A stretch of 8,118 bases of DNA from CAZOAR01 sp964577985 (GTDB lineage: Bacteria; Gemmatimonadota; CAZMKB01; CAZNLH01), in the NCBI GenBank assembly GCA_964577985.1, contig CAZOAR010000072.1, positions 1 through 8,118 on the forward strand, read 5' to 3'. A program made the position numbers and the translations under genes. Under the pieces are notes generated by a model that ran no database searches, had not been told where the DNA came from, and was given only the letters and a program-made list of their open reading frames with translations. Positions 1-6,728 of this stretch are shown piece after piece. Position 1 is the stretch's first letter; each line of letters begins with the position of its first letter.

Positions 1-398
1 ATTTCTCGATCTATACGTGCATTGCCTGCCACGAGCACGATCAGACTACCATGGACTCCAAACACTCCGGTATACCCGGCTACGCTTATGACAGTGTTGA
101 GTGCCATGGGTGCCACCCGGACGGTGAGATCGGTGATTTCCTGGAGCATGACCAGCTCTACTTCCCTATATATTCAGGCAAGCATCGCGAGGCATGGAAT
201 GACTGCGCCGAATGCCATCTGGATCCGGGAAGCTGGTTGAGCTTCAGTTGCATAGACTGTCACGAGCACCGACAGTCGAAGATGGATGATGAGCACCACG
301 AAGTGCAGGATTATGTGTATGACAGCCAGGCTTGTTATGATTGCCATCCGACGGGTGAGGAGACCGGAGCATGGATAGAAAAACACTACGTCCAGTAA
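1..398 (+). CDS. Multiheme cytochrome c, C-terminal part (5' end outside window)
   Basis: The reading frame is open from base 3 to the stop at 396-398 and continues upstream of the window. It carries five CXXCH haem c attachment motifs: CIACH (18-32), CHGCH (102-116), CAECH (204-218), CIDCH (249-263) and CYDCH (333-347). Two copies of one module are visible: C-I-x-C-H-E-H-x-Q, then MD, then a Y-x-YDS-x-x-C-x-x-C-H-P-x-G-E block. They lie about 77 residues apart, with a module FPIYSGKHREAWNDCAECH between them. This is the pattern of small-module multiheme electron-transfer cytochromes that work in the periplasm or at the outer membrane. The last 28 bases overlap the next gene, which suggests translational coupling. 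Haem attachment is certain as a motif class; the redox partner and substrate are unknown. The full length, signal peptide and total haem count cannot be seen here. Confidence 0.88.
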   Translation, partial: FSIYTCIACHEHDQTTMDSKHSGIPGYAYDSVECHGCHPDGEIGDFLEHDQLYFPIYSGKHREAWNDCAECHLDPGSWLSFSCIDCHEHRQSKMDDEHHEVQDYVYDSQACYDCHPTGEETGAWIEKHYVQ

Positions 399-1939
399 TC
401 ATCGTGCTCCACCTGCTCCTGTTCATCTCCGTGCCCTCGTTCGCGATTGACGGGGAGGTGGCCGGAGAGGTGGGATATGTTTCCGGGACGTCAGTCTACA
501 TAGACATCGGATGGTCAGATGGCGTCGCGGAAGGAGACACGGTACTCGTGAAGCGCGGCGACCTTCCCGTCGGCATTATGATCGTCGTATCGACCGCGTC
601 GAAAGCATCATCGTGTCGTCCCCTCTTCCCTGTTACGGAGATCAAAAGGGGAGACGGTGTACTCTCGAAGTCGAAGACCATCCCCGAAGCAGAAGGAGAA
701 GAGAAGCCCACGGAGAGCGTGGAGACCGCCCCTGCGCCCCGGAGAATCACCGAATTACGCGGCAGAGCGTCGCTGGGCTCTCTCCTGTCCGAAGATCTTA
801 CCAGCTCCGGGCTTGGCTTCTCGCAGCCCGCCATGAACATGAGGGTGACCCTGGACAATATAGCGGGGCAGCCTCTTTCACTTAACGTGCGCCACAGGTC
901 AAGGTACTACGGAAGGGAGTCTTTTGGCGACCGCTGGGCTCATCAGACATACGAGCTGGCCGTTATCTATGGCGAGGAGGGGATCCCCTGCAGGGTGGAG
1001 ATCGGCCGGTTGAACCCTTCTGCGCCTCGAGGCCTGGGATACATCGACGGGGCGCTGGTGGAGTACATCCGGGGGCGCGATTTCCGGGTCGGCGCGGCAG
1101 GAGGTCTTCGCCCCGATATCTTCGATGCCTCATTGAATGGAAACGAGCAGATTTACGGTATCTTCGCGGATTACCATAAGAGGCTCAGCGGCCGCGCGAG
1201 GGCTTCTCTCGCGGGGTCGTTGTCCGGCAGCTACAACAACGGCCTCGTCGACCGAGAGTTTCTCTTCCTGGAGAGCGATTACTCCTCGGGGGACAGGTTC
1301 TCGACCGCAAACAGTGTGGAGGTCGACCTCAACAGGAACTGGAAGAGTGCAGCCGGGAATCCGACAGTAGAGCTGACAAGCATCTTCCTGACGACACGCT
1401 ATCGCGCTCTTGATGGGCTCTCCATGAACCTCTCCTATGACACCAGGAAGAGAAACAGGGGCATCGACGACATCTCCGTTCCTGACAGCCTCTTCGACGA
1501 TTCCTTCCGGCAGGGCCTTCACGCGGGTGTTTCGTGGGCGCCTTTGAGGAGGATCGACGTCTCCGGGGGTTTTGGAGTACGTTTCAGGACCGGTGTAGAC
1601 AACACGATCTCCGCGTCCGGGTCGGTCCGGGTCCGGAATTTCCCGACCGCCAGTGCCACCACTACCACTCACGTCTCCTTTTTCCAGACGATGTTCACCC
1701 GCGGATATCGTCCCGTACTGGGATGCCGTATCTCGCCTACGCGTGGCCTCCTGGTAGATGCCAGGGTGGGCGACTATATCTACAGCGTGGCAGAGACGAC
1801 GGGACACAACACGTGGATAGGCTCCTCCGTGAACTATCGATTGAGGGCCAGGCAATACCTCGCACTCTCATTCAGGGGATATCTGTCGGAGAGGCTCCGG
1901 TCGGCTCAGGTATTTGCCGAAACCGGCATCGCGTTTTGA
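371..1939 (+). CDS. Outer-membrane beta-barrel protein with N-terminal SH3-like domain (putative porin partner of cytochrome)
   Basis: The start at 371 is supported by a GAGGAG Shine-Dalgarno at 357-362, eight bases upstream, inside the cytochrome gene. Residues 1-25 form a signal peptide (basic MDRK, hydrophobic core, cleavage near SFA). Residues about 29-98 are a small beta domain with the pattern GEVGYVSGTSVYIDIG, GVAEGDTVLV and IKRGDGVL; this is like the SH3-like domains seen in FlgT-type and other envelope proteins. A Pro/Glu-rich linker (about 103-124) follows. Residues about 125-522 show alternating amphipathic strands, many Arg/Tyr/Gly residues and a final Phe, the usual C-terminal signature of outer-membrane barrels. 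The 28-base overlap with the multiheme cytochrome makes a porin-cytochrome type complex (compare MtrAB or OmbB/OmaB) a reasonable hypothesis, but no sequence similarity to those proteins could be tested. It could also be an unrelated barrel of unknown function. Confidence 0.8.
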   Translation: MDRKTLRPVIIVLHLLLFISVPSFAIDGEVAGEVGYVSGTSVYIDIGWSDGVAEGDTVLVKRGDLPVGIMIVVSTASKASSCRPLFPVTEIKRGDGVLSKSKTIPEAEGEEKPTESVETAPAPRRITELRGRASLGSLLSEDLTSSGLGFSQPAMNMRVTLDNIAGQPLSLNVRHRSRYYGRESFGDRWAHQTYELAVIYGEEGIPCRVEIGRLNPSAPRGLGYIDGALVEYIRGRDFRVGAAGGLRPDIFDASLNGNEQIYGIFADYHKRLSGRARASLAGSLSGSYNNGLVDREFLFLESDYSSGDRFSTANSVEVDLNRNWKSAAGNPTVELTSIFLTTRYRALDGLSMNLSYDTRKRNRGIDDISVPDSLFDDSFRQGLHAGVSWAPLRRIDVSGGFGVRFRTGVDNTISASGSVRVRNFPTASATTTTHVSFFQTMFTRGYRPVLGCRISPTRGLLVDARVGDYIYSVAETTGHNTWIGSSVNYRLRARQYLALSFRGYLSERLRSAQVFAETGIAF

Positions 1940-2010
1940 CTGCGGCACATACTGCTCAACAGGCACGGATACAACTAATAGTCAAAGCCATCGCTGATCG
2001 CTTATTCTTG

Positions 2011-2066
2011 GTCATTCCCGCTTGCAGGGAATCTTCCTCAAAAGGATGCCGGACAAGCAGGTATGA
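2011..2066. repeat. Degenerate inverted repeat, REP/MITE-like
   Basis: The left arm starts GTCATTCCCGCTTG (2011-2024). The right arm, read on the minus strand from 2067, starts TGTCATACCTGCTTG. After aligning GTCAT with GTCAT about 18 of 27 positions match. GTCATTCCCGC at one end and its inverted copy at the other is the layout of short palindromic repeats found in many copies in bacterial genomes. It lies about 70 bases after the barrel gene, so it could also help end transcription, but no T-run follows. Only one copy is visible in this window. Confidence 0.45.
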
Positions 2067-2105
2067 CAGATCAGGTCCGTCTTCTGGATGAGTGCGCGGC
2101 GATTA

Positions 2106-2400
2106 TCAATGCTTGCGCGACAATGACTGCTCCTCCTTCTGGTCCAGCACCGTCCGGATCGCGTCATAGCACTCGGGTGATATGTCAAGTTCCAGTCACA
2201 TGTCATCAGGCAACCGCTCGGACTCGAGCCGGACATCTTTCATCTCAGCCCGATAACAGACGCTGTTCCAGGGGGATGGAGCGTAAGGTGGCAGATTGCC
2301 GGACCAGGGATATCCCATGGCATAGCCCTTGCTTGTTGGATCGATTTCCCGAGCGATTCTCTGTCGTGGGCGCCAACCGTTCCTCACGGCTTGCCACGAG
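2106..2400 (-). pseudogene. Possible remnant of an unidentified gene, interrupted by one stop
   Basis: The stretch between the barrel and the sulfatase-fold gene has no plus-strand gene. On the minus strand one frame reads REIDPTSKGYAMGYPWSG near 2340-2290 and goes on through RLPDDM to a TGA at 2196-2198. It continues in the same frame as LELDISPECYDAIRTVLD and so on, to a second TGA at 2106-2108. Composition on both sides of the first TGA looks protein-like (acidic and aliphatic residues in helical spacing). The segment has no clear beginning. An internal ATG at 2318 has AAGGG seven bases upstream, which would give a peptide of about 40 residues. I do not recognise the family. It may be a decayed gene or simply chance. 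Confidence 0.25.
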
Positions 2401-2418
2401 GCACATGAGGCCTTTAAT
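2391..2418 (+). promoter_or_regulatory. Candidate sigma-70 promoter for the sulfatase-fold gene
   Basis: TTGCCA (2391-2396) and TTTAAT (2413-2418) each match the sigma-70 consensus at five of six bases and are 16 bases apart. The expected transcription start near 2425 would put the AGGAG ribosome site (2426-2430) at the very 5' end of the mRNA, giving an unusually short leader. This rests on motif inspection only. Confidence 0.4.
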
Positions 2419-2438
2419 GACTTACAGGAGAAGAATTT

Positions 2439-4283
2439 ATGGGTTTTTATCGTTTGTTGAAAAGAACAATCCACGCCTTCCTGTCGCTGTTTCCCCTGGC
2501 TGTTGTTGTCGGAGCGGTATTCGCCGTTCGACATCTGCTGGCGAATCGTTATCTCGAGTACGGTATGCTCCGGCTGGCCGCTCTTTCGTTGCAGAAGAAT
2601 CTGAATCTCTGGATCCTGGTTCTGGCCGCCATCTGCACGGCGTCCCTGCTGACCATGTCACTGATCAGGATTCTCGCGATAGTCATTCCCAGGGACATGA
2701 TAGAGATTCGAATAAGGAGAAAACGGGCAATGAAGGCAGCGATCTCGGTCTCTCTCGGTGCACTTGTCTTCATCTGGGGTGGCTGGGTTGTCAATCACTA
2801 CTGGCTGCCGGATAAACTTTATCCGGTAAGTATCATGGCGGACACGGCATTGCTGCTCTTTCTCATGGTCACGGTGCACTTCGTCGTCAATCATAAGCTC
2901 AATGCGTCCCTGGTACTGAGCAGGGTGAACGTACTGAGCAAAATATCCCCTCCTCTCATGATTGCGGTCCTGCTGTTAAACATTGCTCTTCTTGTCGATG
3001 GAGGTTTAAACGCACCAACGCAGTCCAACACTGTGTTGATCGTGATCGATTCCCTGCGAGCGGACCACCTCGGTTGTTATGGATATGACAGAGACACGTC
3101 GCCGGCAATCGACGAGCTGTCGAGGCAATCTCTCTTTTTCAGGAGTGCAATCTCGTCCGCTCCCTGGACTTCTCCTTCCGTGGCCAGCATGGTTACCTCT
3201 CAATATCCTGCGGTCCTCGGTTTTGAGGGAACTCCCCCGATTCCGATAGACAGCAGATATGTCACACTCGCGGAAGTCTTCAGGGAAAACAATTACACAA
3301 CCAAGGGAATCGTAGCGAACACGTGCGTGTCATCCAGCCTCGGTTTCGACCAGGGATTTGATTCCTACGACGAGGATAACGCGGCGGGCCACGGCCATGT
3401 CTCGTCGCCTTCCCTCCTGCGCAAAGCGACGGCATTCCTCGACGGGCAGGGGGACGAAAAGTTCTTCCTGTACGTACACTATTTCGACCCACACTATGAT
3501 TACATCCAACACGAGGACTACAATTACTATCCGGATTATGAGGGCTGCCTGTACAGCAGCCAGACGATCGAGGAGCTGAGAAAGGGAACACGATGCATAA
3601 GCGAGGGTGACCTCGAATACCTTAAGGCGTTGTATGACTCGGAGATTCGATTCACCGACGAGTCGATCGGAGGGCTCGTCGACGTGCTGAAGGAGCTGGA
3701 CCTGTACGACAACACGCTGATCGTTCTGACGGCGGACCATGGGGAAGAATTCCTGGACAGAGAAGATCATTGGATTGGTCACACAAAGAAACTCTACAGA
3801 GAGCAGCTCCACGTCCCTCTTCTCGTCAAGCTGCCCTGGAGCGACGAAGGGAAGGTCGTTGAAGATGATTATGACCTGATCGGTCTGATGCCGGCCATCC
3901 TCGGCTTCATAGGTCTGGACATCCCCGCCGCCTATGAATATGAAGGGCAAGCCTTCAGTCTTGGCGAAAGAACAAAGCCCGACGCCCGACCGATCATCAG
4001 CGAGACAAATCGATGGGCGAGGCTCCGATCCGTGACCTGGCGAGACTGGAAGTACATCTACAACGTTGAGACAAAAACAAAAGAATTGTACGACCTGGGA
4101 GCTGATCCCGCGGAGAAAGAAAACGTCGCGATGCTCAACTATGACGTCTTGAGCGAGATGGAAAACGCGTTGTCGGAGTGGGACACGTACACTCGCGCGA
4201 AACGGTCGAGCACCCGGATCGAGCAGGCCGATTTCACGGAAGAACAGCTCGCCAATCTGAGATCCCTGGGGTACGTGCGATAA
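2439..4283 (+). CDS. Membrane-anchored sulfatase-fold (alkaline phosphatase superfamily) hydrolase/transferase
   Basis: The 614-residue protein starts at an ATG with AGGAG at 2426-2430, eight bases upstream. Five hydrophobic segments are visible at roughly residues 13-31, 57-83, 99-118, 130-150 and 171-187. They would leave a periplasmic catalytic domain. The sulfatase domain (about 197-555) shows the metal-binding Asp in VIDSLRADHLG (D204), YFDPHYDY (349-356), TADHGEEF (D433, H434) and GHTKKLYREQLHVPLLV (H448). The C-terminal DWKYIYN and ELYDLGADPAEKENVA blocks are typical of sulfatases. The nucleophile region reads APWTSPSVAS: Thr244 sits where sulfatases have Cys/Ser of C/S-x-P-x-R, and the Arg is Val248. 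So a formylglycine sulfatase is unlikely. A Thr nucleophile and five TM helices recall LtaS and EptA-type phosphotransferases, but substrate and reaction are unknown. The gene seems to be transcribed alone. Confidence 0.88.
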   Translation: MGFYRLLKRTIHAFLSLFPLAVVVGAVFAVRHLLANRYLEYGMLRLAALSLQKNLNLWILVLAAICTASLLTMSLIRILAIVIPRDMIEIRIRRKRAMKAAISVSLGALVFIWGGWVVNHYWLPDKLYPVSIMADTALLLFLMVTVHFVVNHKLNASLVLSRVNVLSKISPPLMIAVLLLNIALLVDGGLNAPTQSNTVLIVIDSLRADHLGCYGYDRDTSPAIDELSRQSLFFRSAISSAPWTSPSVASMVTSQYPAVLGFEGTPPIPIDSRYVTLAEVFRENNYTTKGIVANTCVSSSLGFDQGFDSYDEDNAAGHGHVSSPSLLRKATAFLDGQGDEKFFLYVHYFDPHYDYIQHEDYNYYPDYEGCLYSSQTIEELRKGTRCISEGDLEYLKALYDSEIRFTDESIGGLVDVLKELDLYDNTLIVLTADHGEEFLDREDHWIGHTKKLYREQLHVPLLVKLPWSDEGKVVEDDYDLIGLMPAILGFIGLDIPAAYEYEGQAFSLGERTKPDARPIISETNRWARLRSVTWRDWKYIYNVETKTKELYDLGADPAEKENVAMLNYDVLSEMENALSEWDTYTRAKRSSTRIEQADFTEEQLANLRSLGYVR

Positions 4284-4339
4284 GTCCCATGACATCAGGA
4301 AGCAAAGGGGCTCCGGAAAAGTGCGGACGCGCGCGAGGC

Positions 4340-4369
4340 TTGACAGTCCGCCGGCGGACATGGTATAAT
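4340..4369 (+). promoter_or_regulatory. Consensus sigma-70 promoter giving a predicted leaderless mRNA
   Basis: TTGACA (4340-4345) and TATAAT (4364-4369) are both perfect consensus hexamers, 18 bases apart. Only eight bases (4370-4377) separate the -10 box from the ATG at 4378. Transcription would normally begin 6-8 bases after the -10 box, that is at or within about two bases of the ATG. No Shine-Dalgarno fits in that space, so translation is predicted to be leaderless. Confidence 0.75.
4346..4359. promoter_or_regulatory. Perfect 14-bp palindrome in the promoter spacer, candidate operator
   Basis: GTCCGCCGGCGGAC reads the same on both strands and fills the 18-base spacer between the -35 and -10 boxes almost symmetrically. 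Dyads at this position are used by MerR-type regulators, which act on 19-20 bp spacers, and by repressors that block polymerase. It has no loop and no T-run, so it is not a good terminator for the upstream gene. The regulator is not in view. Confidence 0.5.
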
Positions 4370-4377
4370 AGCGTGCC

Positions 4378-6171
4378 ATGTCGATGAGAAGAGGGTTTAT
4401 CCTTATTCTGATTTCACTCCTGGTTCCGATCGGGGTGTCGAGCCAGGTGGTGGGGCCGGGCACGTCTCAGACCCCTTTTGTCGTCCCTGTCGCCTCGCAT
4501 GTGACCCTGCAATCTATAGTCAGCGCGGGTGACAGCGTCCCCGGAGACACGGTAGCGTACCGAATGGCCGGCAAACCTGACGGTCTCGGTGCCTGGGATA
4601 ACGGTGACGGGACGTTTACCCTCCTCATGAACCATGAGTTCGGGATAGTGGAAGGGATTCCACGGGATCACGGGCGAAGAGGCGCCTTCGTCTCGAAATG
4701 GGTGATCGACAAGTCGACCCGAGAGGTCCTATCCGGAGAGGACCTCATCCAGACCGTCGCGCTGTGGGATATCGCGGCCGGTCAGTATATCTACGATACG
4801 GCGACCTTGTGCAGGTTCTGCTCAGCCGACCTTCCGGCCGAGAAGGCCTTCCACGACTCGACCTCAGGGAAAGGCACGCTCAATCGGATCTTCACTAACG
4901 GTGAGGAATGTGGCCGTGAAGGCCGGGCTTTCGCCCATGTCGCGACAGGCCCGGATGCCGGAATAAGCTTCGAGTTACCCCGCGCGGGCAACGCCAGCTT
5001 CGAGAACCTGCTCGCCTCGCCCTACCCGCAGGAACTCACACTCCTCATCGGCCTGGAGGACGACACTGGAGGACAGATCTATGTCTACGTTGGCGCCAAG
5101 AGGGCTCAGGGACTCGACATCGAACTCGCCGGCCTGGCCAACGGCAGTCTCTTTGGACTCGTAGTCGACGGTGTCCCGGTCGAAGACCGCGTGACCGGAA
5201 TCGGTGACACGATCCAGACCTTCTCTCTTTACGGTTTTGGTGACGTCAGCGGCCTCTCCGGGCTCGATCTCGAGAATCAGAGTGACCAGGCGGGCGTCAC
5301 CCAGTTCCTGAGACCGGAGGACGGACACTGGGACCCGGAAAATCCAGGCGTTTTCTATTTCGTGACAACGGACCGTTTCGATCAGACGAAAGACGGTGTT
5401 GGCAGTCAGATCGGTCGTACGCGACTCTGGAGACTCCGTTTTGCGGATATCACCGACCCGGTTGCCGGTGGCGTGATAGAGGTACTCCTCGACGGTACCG
5501 AACCGGGCACGAATATGCTTGACAACATCACGATCGATCACGTCGGGAACGTGATTATCCAGGAGGATCCCGGAGGTGCCGAACGCGCCGCGAAGATATG
5601 GAACTACGACATCGCAGCGGATCAGTTGACGGAAATCGCGCGGGCCGATCCTGACCGATTCGGGGATTCAGGTGTCGATCCCACACCACCGTTTAACAGT
5701 GACGAAGAATCATCCGGCGTGATCGATGTGTCGAACATTCTCGGATCGGGCTGGTTTCTCCTGACACTCCAGGCACATTACAACATCGGAGATGTCGAGC
5801 TCGACGAAGACGGCCAGCTCATGGCTCTATACAGCCATGCCAGCGCCCCTGAGCGGATGACGCTCGACGCGCCCGTACCGGGCGTCGCCGGCCAGGACAA
5901 CACGATCCATCTCGCGGGAGCGGTGCCTGAGAACAGGATATTTTTTGTCTACGGGATGCAGTTCGGATCGGCCGGTGTACCCGGATGCGATTCCATGACG
6001 CTGGAGATCTATGACCCGCGGATCGCCGGTAGCATCCCCGCAAACTTGACGGGAGAGGCCGATCTCGTTATCGGTGTACCGATAGGCGCGAGCGGAAGGA
6101 CCATCCTGATCCAGGCAGTAGATCCAACGGGATGCGCGATCAGCAACCCGATCGCATACGCCTTCCAGTAG
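4378..6171 (+). CDS. Secreted PhoX/DUF839-like protein with C-terminal beta-sandwich domain
   Basis: This 597-residue protein begins with a signal peptide (MSMRRG, hydrophobic core to about residue 20, cleavage near VSSQ). The PhoX/DUF839 region runs from about 35 to 490. It shows LLMNHEFG (82-89), TNGEECGREGRAFAHV (173-188), RPEDGHWDPENPGVFYFVTTDRF (312-334) and LDNITIDHVGNVIIQEDPGG (381-400). These acidic and Asn-rich blocks correspond to the metal-binding propeller segments of the family, whose studied members are Ca/Fe-dependent alkaline phosphatases. The last about 100 residues (from ERMTLDAPV) form a separate domain with VPGCDSMTLEIYDPRIAG and GRTILIQAVDPTGC-AISN. This resembles a C-terminal beta-sandwich common in secreted proteins of environmental bacteria. 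Phosphatase activity is an inference. The start at 4378 is set by the promoter; a second ATG lies two codons later (4384). A role in phosphate scavenging would fit but is not shown by the context. Confidence 0.85.
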   Translation: MSMRRGFILILISLLVPIGVSSQVVGPGTSQTPFVVPVASHVTLQSIVSAGDSVPGDTVAYRMAGKPDGLGAWDNGDGTFTLLMNHEFGIVEGIPRDHGRRGAFVSKWVIDKSTREVLSGEDLIQTVALWDIAAGQYIYDTATLCRFCSADLPAEKAFHDSTSGKGTLNRIFTNGEECGREGRAFAHVATGPDAGISFELPRAGNASFENLLASPYPQELTLLIGLEDDTGGQIYVYVGAKRAQGLDIELAGLANGSLFGLVVDGVPVEDRVTGIGDTIQTFSLYGFGDVSGLSGLDLENQSDQAGVTQFLRPEDGHWDPENPGVFYFVTTDRFDQTKDGVGSQIGRTRLWRLRFADITDPVAGGVIEVLLDGTEPGTNMLDNITIDHVGNVIIQEDPGGAERAAKIWNYDIAADQLTEIARADPDRFGDSGVDPTPPFNSDEESSGVIDVSNILGSGWFLLTLQAHYNIGDVELDEDGQLMALYSHASAPERMTLDAPVPGVAGQDNTIHLAGAVPENRIFFVYGMQFGSAGVPGCDSMTLEIYDPRIAGSIPANLTGEADLVIGVPIGASGRTILIQAVDPTGCAISNPIAYAFQ

Positions 6172-6332
6172 GCTCCACTTCTCACCGTTTCCTCCGCGAT
6201 CACCGAATAGTCGGAGAAGATGATCTCTATATCCCCTGATTTCCCAACGACTGCTGAACCGTTACCTCCAGTGAGTTGACGGTAAGGGTTCTGCCGTTCT
6301 CCCTTTCTTCCAGCCCCTGGACGTAACGGTAG
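6172..6332 (-). pseudogene. Possible frameshifted gene remnant beyond the toxin-antitoxin cassette
   Basis: On the minus strand, directly after the R' box of the attC-like site, one frame reads GYPYRYVQGLEERENGRTLT and then VNSLEVTVQQ before a TAG. A second frame then reads VGKSGDIEIIFSDYSVIAEE and continues ETVRSGAYW into the antisense of the PhoX-like gene. The two stretches join plausibly through one single-base frameshift near 6240-6260. No start codon or ribosome site is evident, and I do not recognise the family. It might be the beginning of a next, truncated cassette, or chromosomal sequence at the edge of the array. Confidence 0.3.
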
Positions 6333-6432
6333 GGATAACCTGCAAAGCGCGTCCGGCTTGGCCGGCTGGCGTGCCTCTTGCTATACAAGGGGCATGACGG
6401 AGCGTTTTGTCTGGTTCATACCATTGTTATGC
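6333..6432 (-). repeat. attC-like recombination site at the end of the toxin-antitoxin cassette
   Basis: Read on the minus strand, an R''-like box GCATAAC followed by AA lies five bases after the toxin stop codon. An R'-like box GTTATCC (6339-6333) ends the site, and the two boxes pair at 6 of 7 positions. Inside them CAAAGCGCGTCCG (6343-6355) pairs with CGGAGCGTTTTG (6398-6409): twelve pairs, one of them G-U, with a single bulged base at 6351. The centre holds a further nine-pair hairpin (6372-6394, loop CTATA, one G-U). The 100-base imperfect palindrome has the layout of integron attC sites of the longer VCR kind. Two points do not fit well. The spacers between boxes are unequal (16 against 3 bases), although 12 of the 16 can fold as TGGT-ATGA-ACCA. 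The bulged base is on the arm opposite to the usual one. Confidence 0.6.
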
Positions 6433-6437
6433 GGTAT

Positions 6438-6728
6438 CTACTCGTCTGGCAAACCTGTTTCCTGAGCACTGTGCCAGACGGCGACTATCCAGACCGTTCT
6501 CTTCTCAACTCGGTAGAAAAAGCGATACGGCTTGACGATGACTTCTCGATGGGGAAGATCCGGAAACTCTGGACTAATCCTGCCAGATTCAGGGAAATGC
6601 TCAAGCCGACGCAACGAACTCTCAGATTTTTCTCGAAATCGACGCGCGGCGGTCGGATTATCCCGGCGAATATATGCGAGAGCTTCAAAGAACTGAAGGC
6701 GGGCGGAAGGTGTAAACCTGATCCTCAA
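6438..6728 (-). CDS. ParE/RelE-superfamily toxin
   Basis: The 96-residue product is a typical small basic toxin of the ParE/RelE fold. It has RIRFTPSARLQFFEALAYIR (first strand and helix), a long amphipathic helix with NPTAARRFREKSESSLRRLE, HFPESGR, and the C-terminal strands PYRFFYRVEKRTVWIVAVWH. Toxins of this fold act on gyrase (ParE) or on ribosome-bound mRNA (RelE); the sequence alone does not decide between them. The start is TTG at 6728-6726, overlapping the antitoxin TGA in the form TTGA, with a GGAAGG ribosome site just upstream, so the two genes are translationally coupled. It is the second gene of the operon. The attC-like site begins five bases after its stop, as in integron gene cassettes. 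Confidence 0.88.
   Translation of the reverse strand: MRIRFTPSARLQFFEALAYIRRDNPTAARRFREKSESSLRRLEHFPESGRISPEFPDLPHREVIVKPYRFFYRVEKRTVWIVAVWHSAQETGLPDE

Noticed and set aside
1130..1855. Open minus-strand frame of 241 codons
   Set aside because: Antisense shadow of the beta-barrel gene; Arg/Pro-rich with no domain pattern.
2196..2198. TGA as a selenocysteine codon
   Set aside because: No SECIS-like hairpin directly downstream is evident and the flanking protein is unknown; decay or chance is simpler.
3330..4463. Long open frame (377 codons) on the minus strand
   Set aside because: It lies antisense to the sulfatase-fold gene, which has clear motifs, a ribosome site and a promoter; the minus product shows no family features.
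4975..5541. Open minus-strand frame of 188 codons
   Set aside because: Antisense of the PhoX-like gene, whose family motifs occur exactly here on the plus strand.
6372..6394. Rho-independent terminator after the toxin gene
   Set aside because: The hairpin is good (nine pairs) but no T-run follows on the minus strand; it is better explained as the tip of the attC-like fold.
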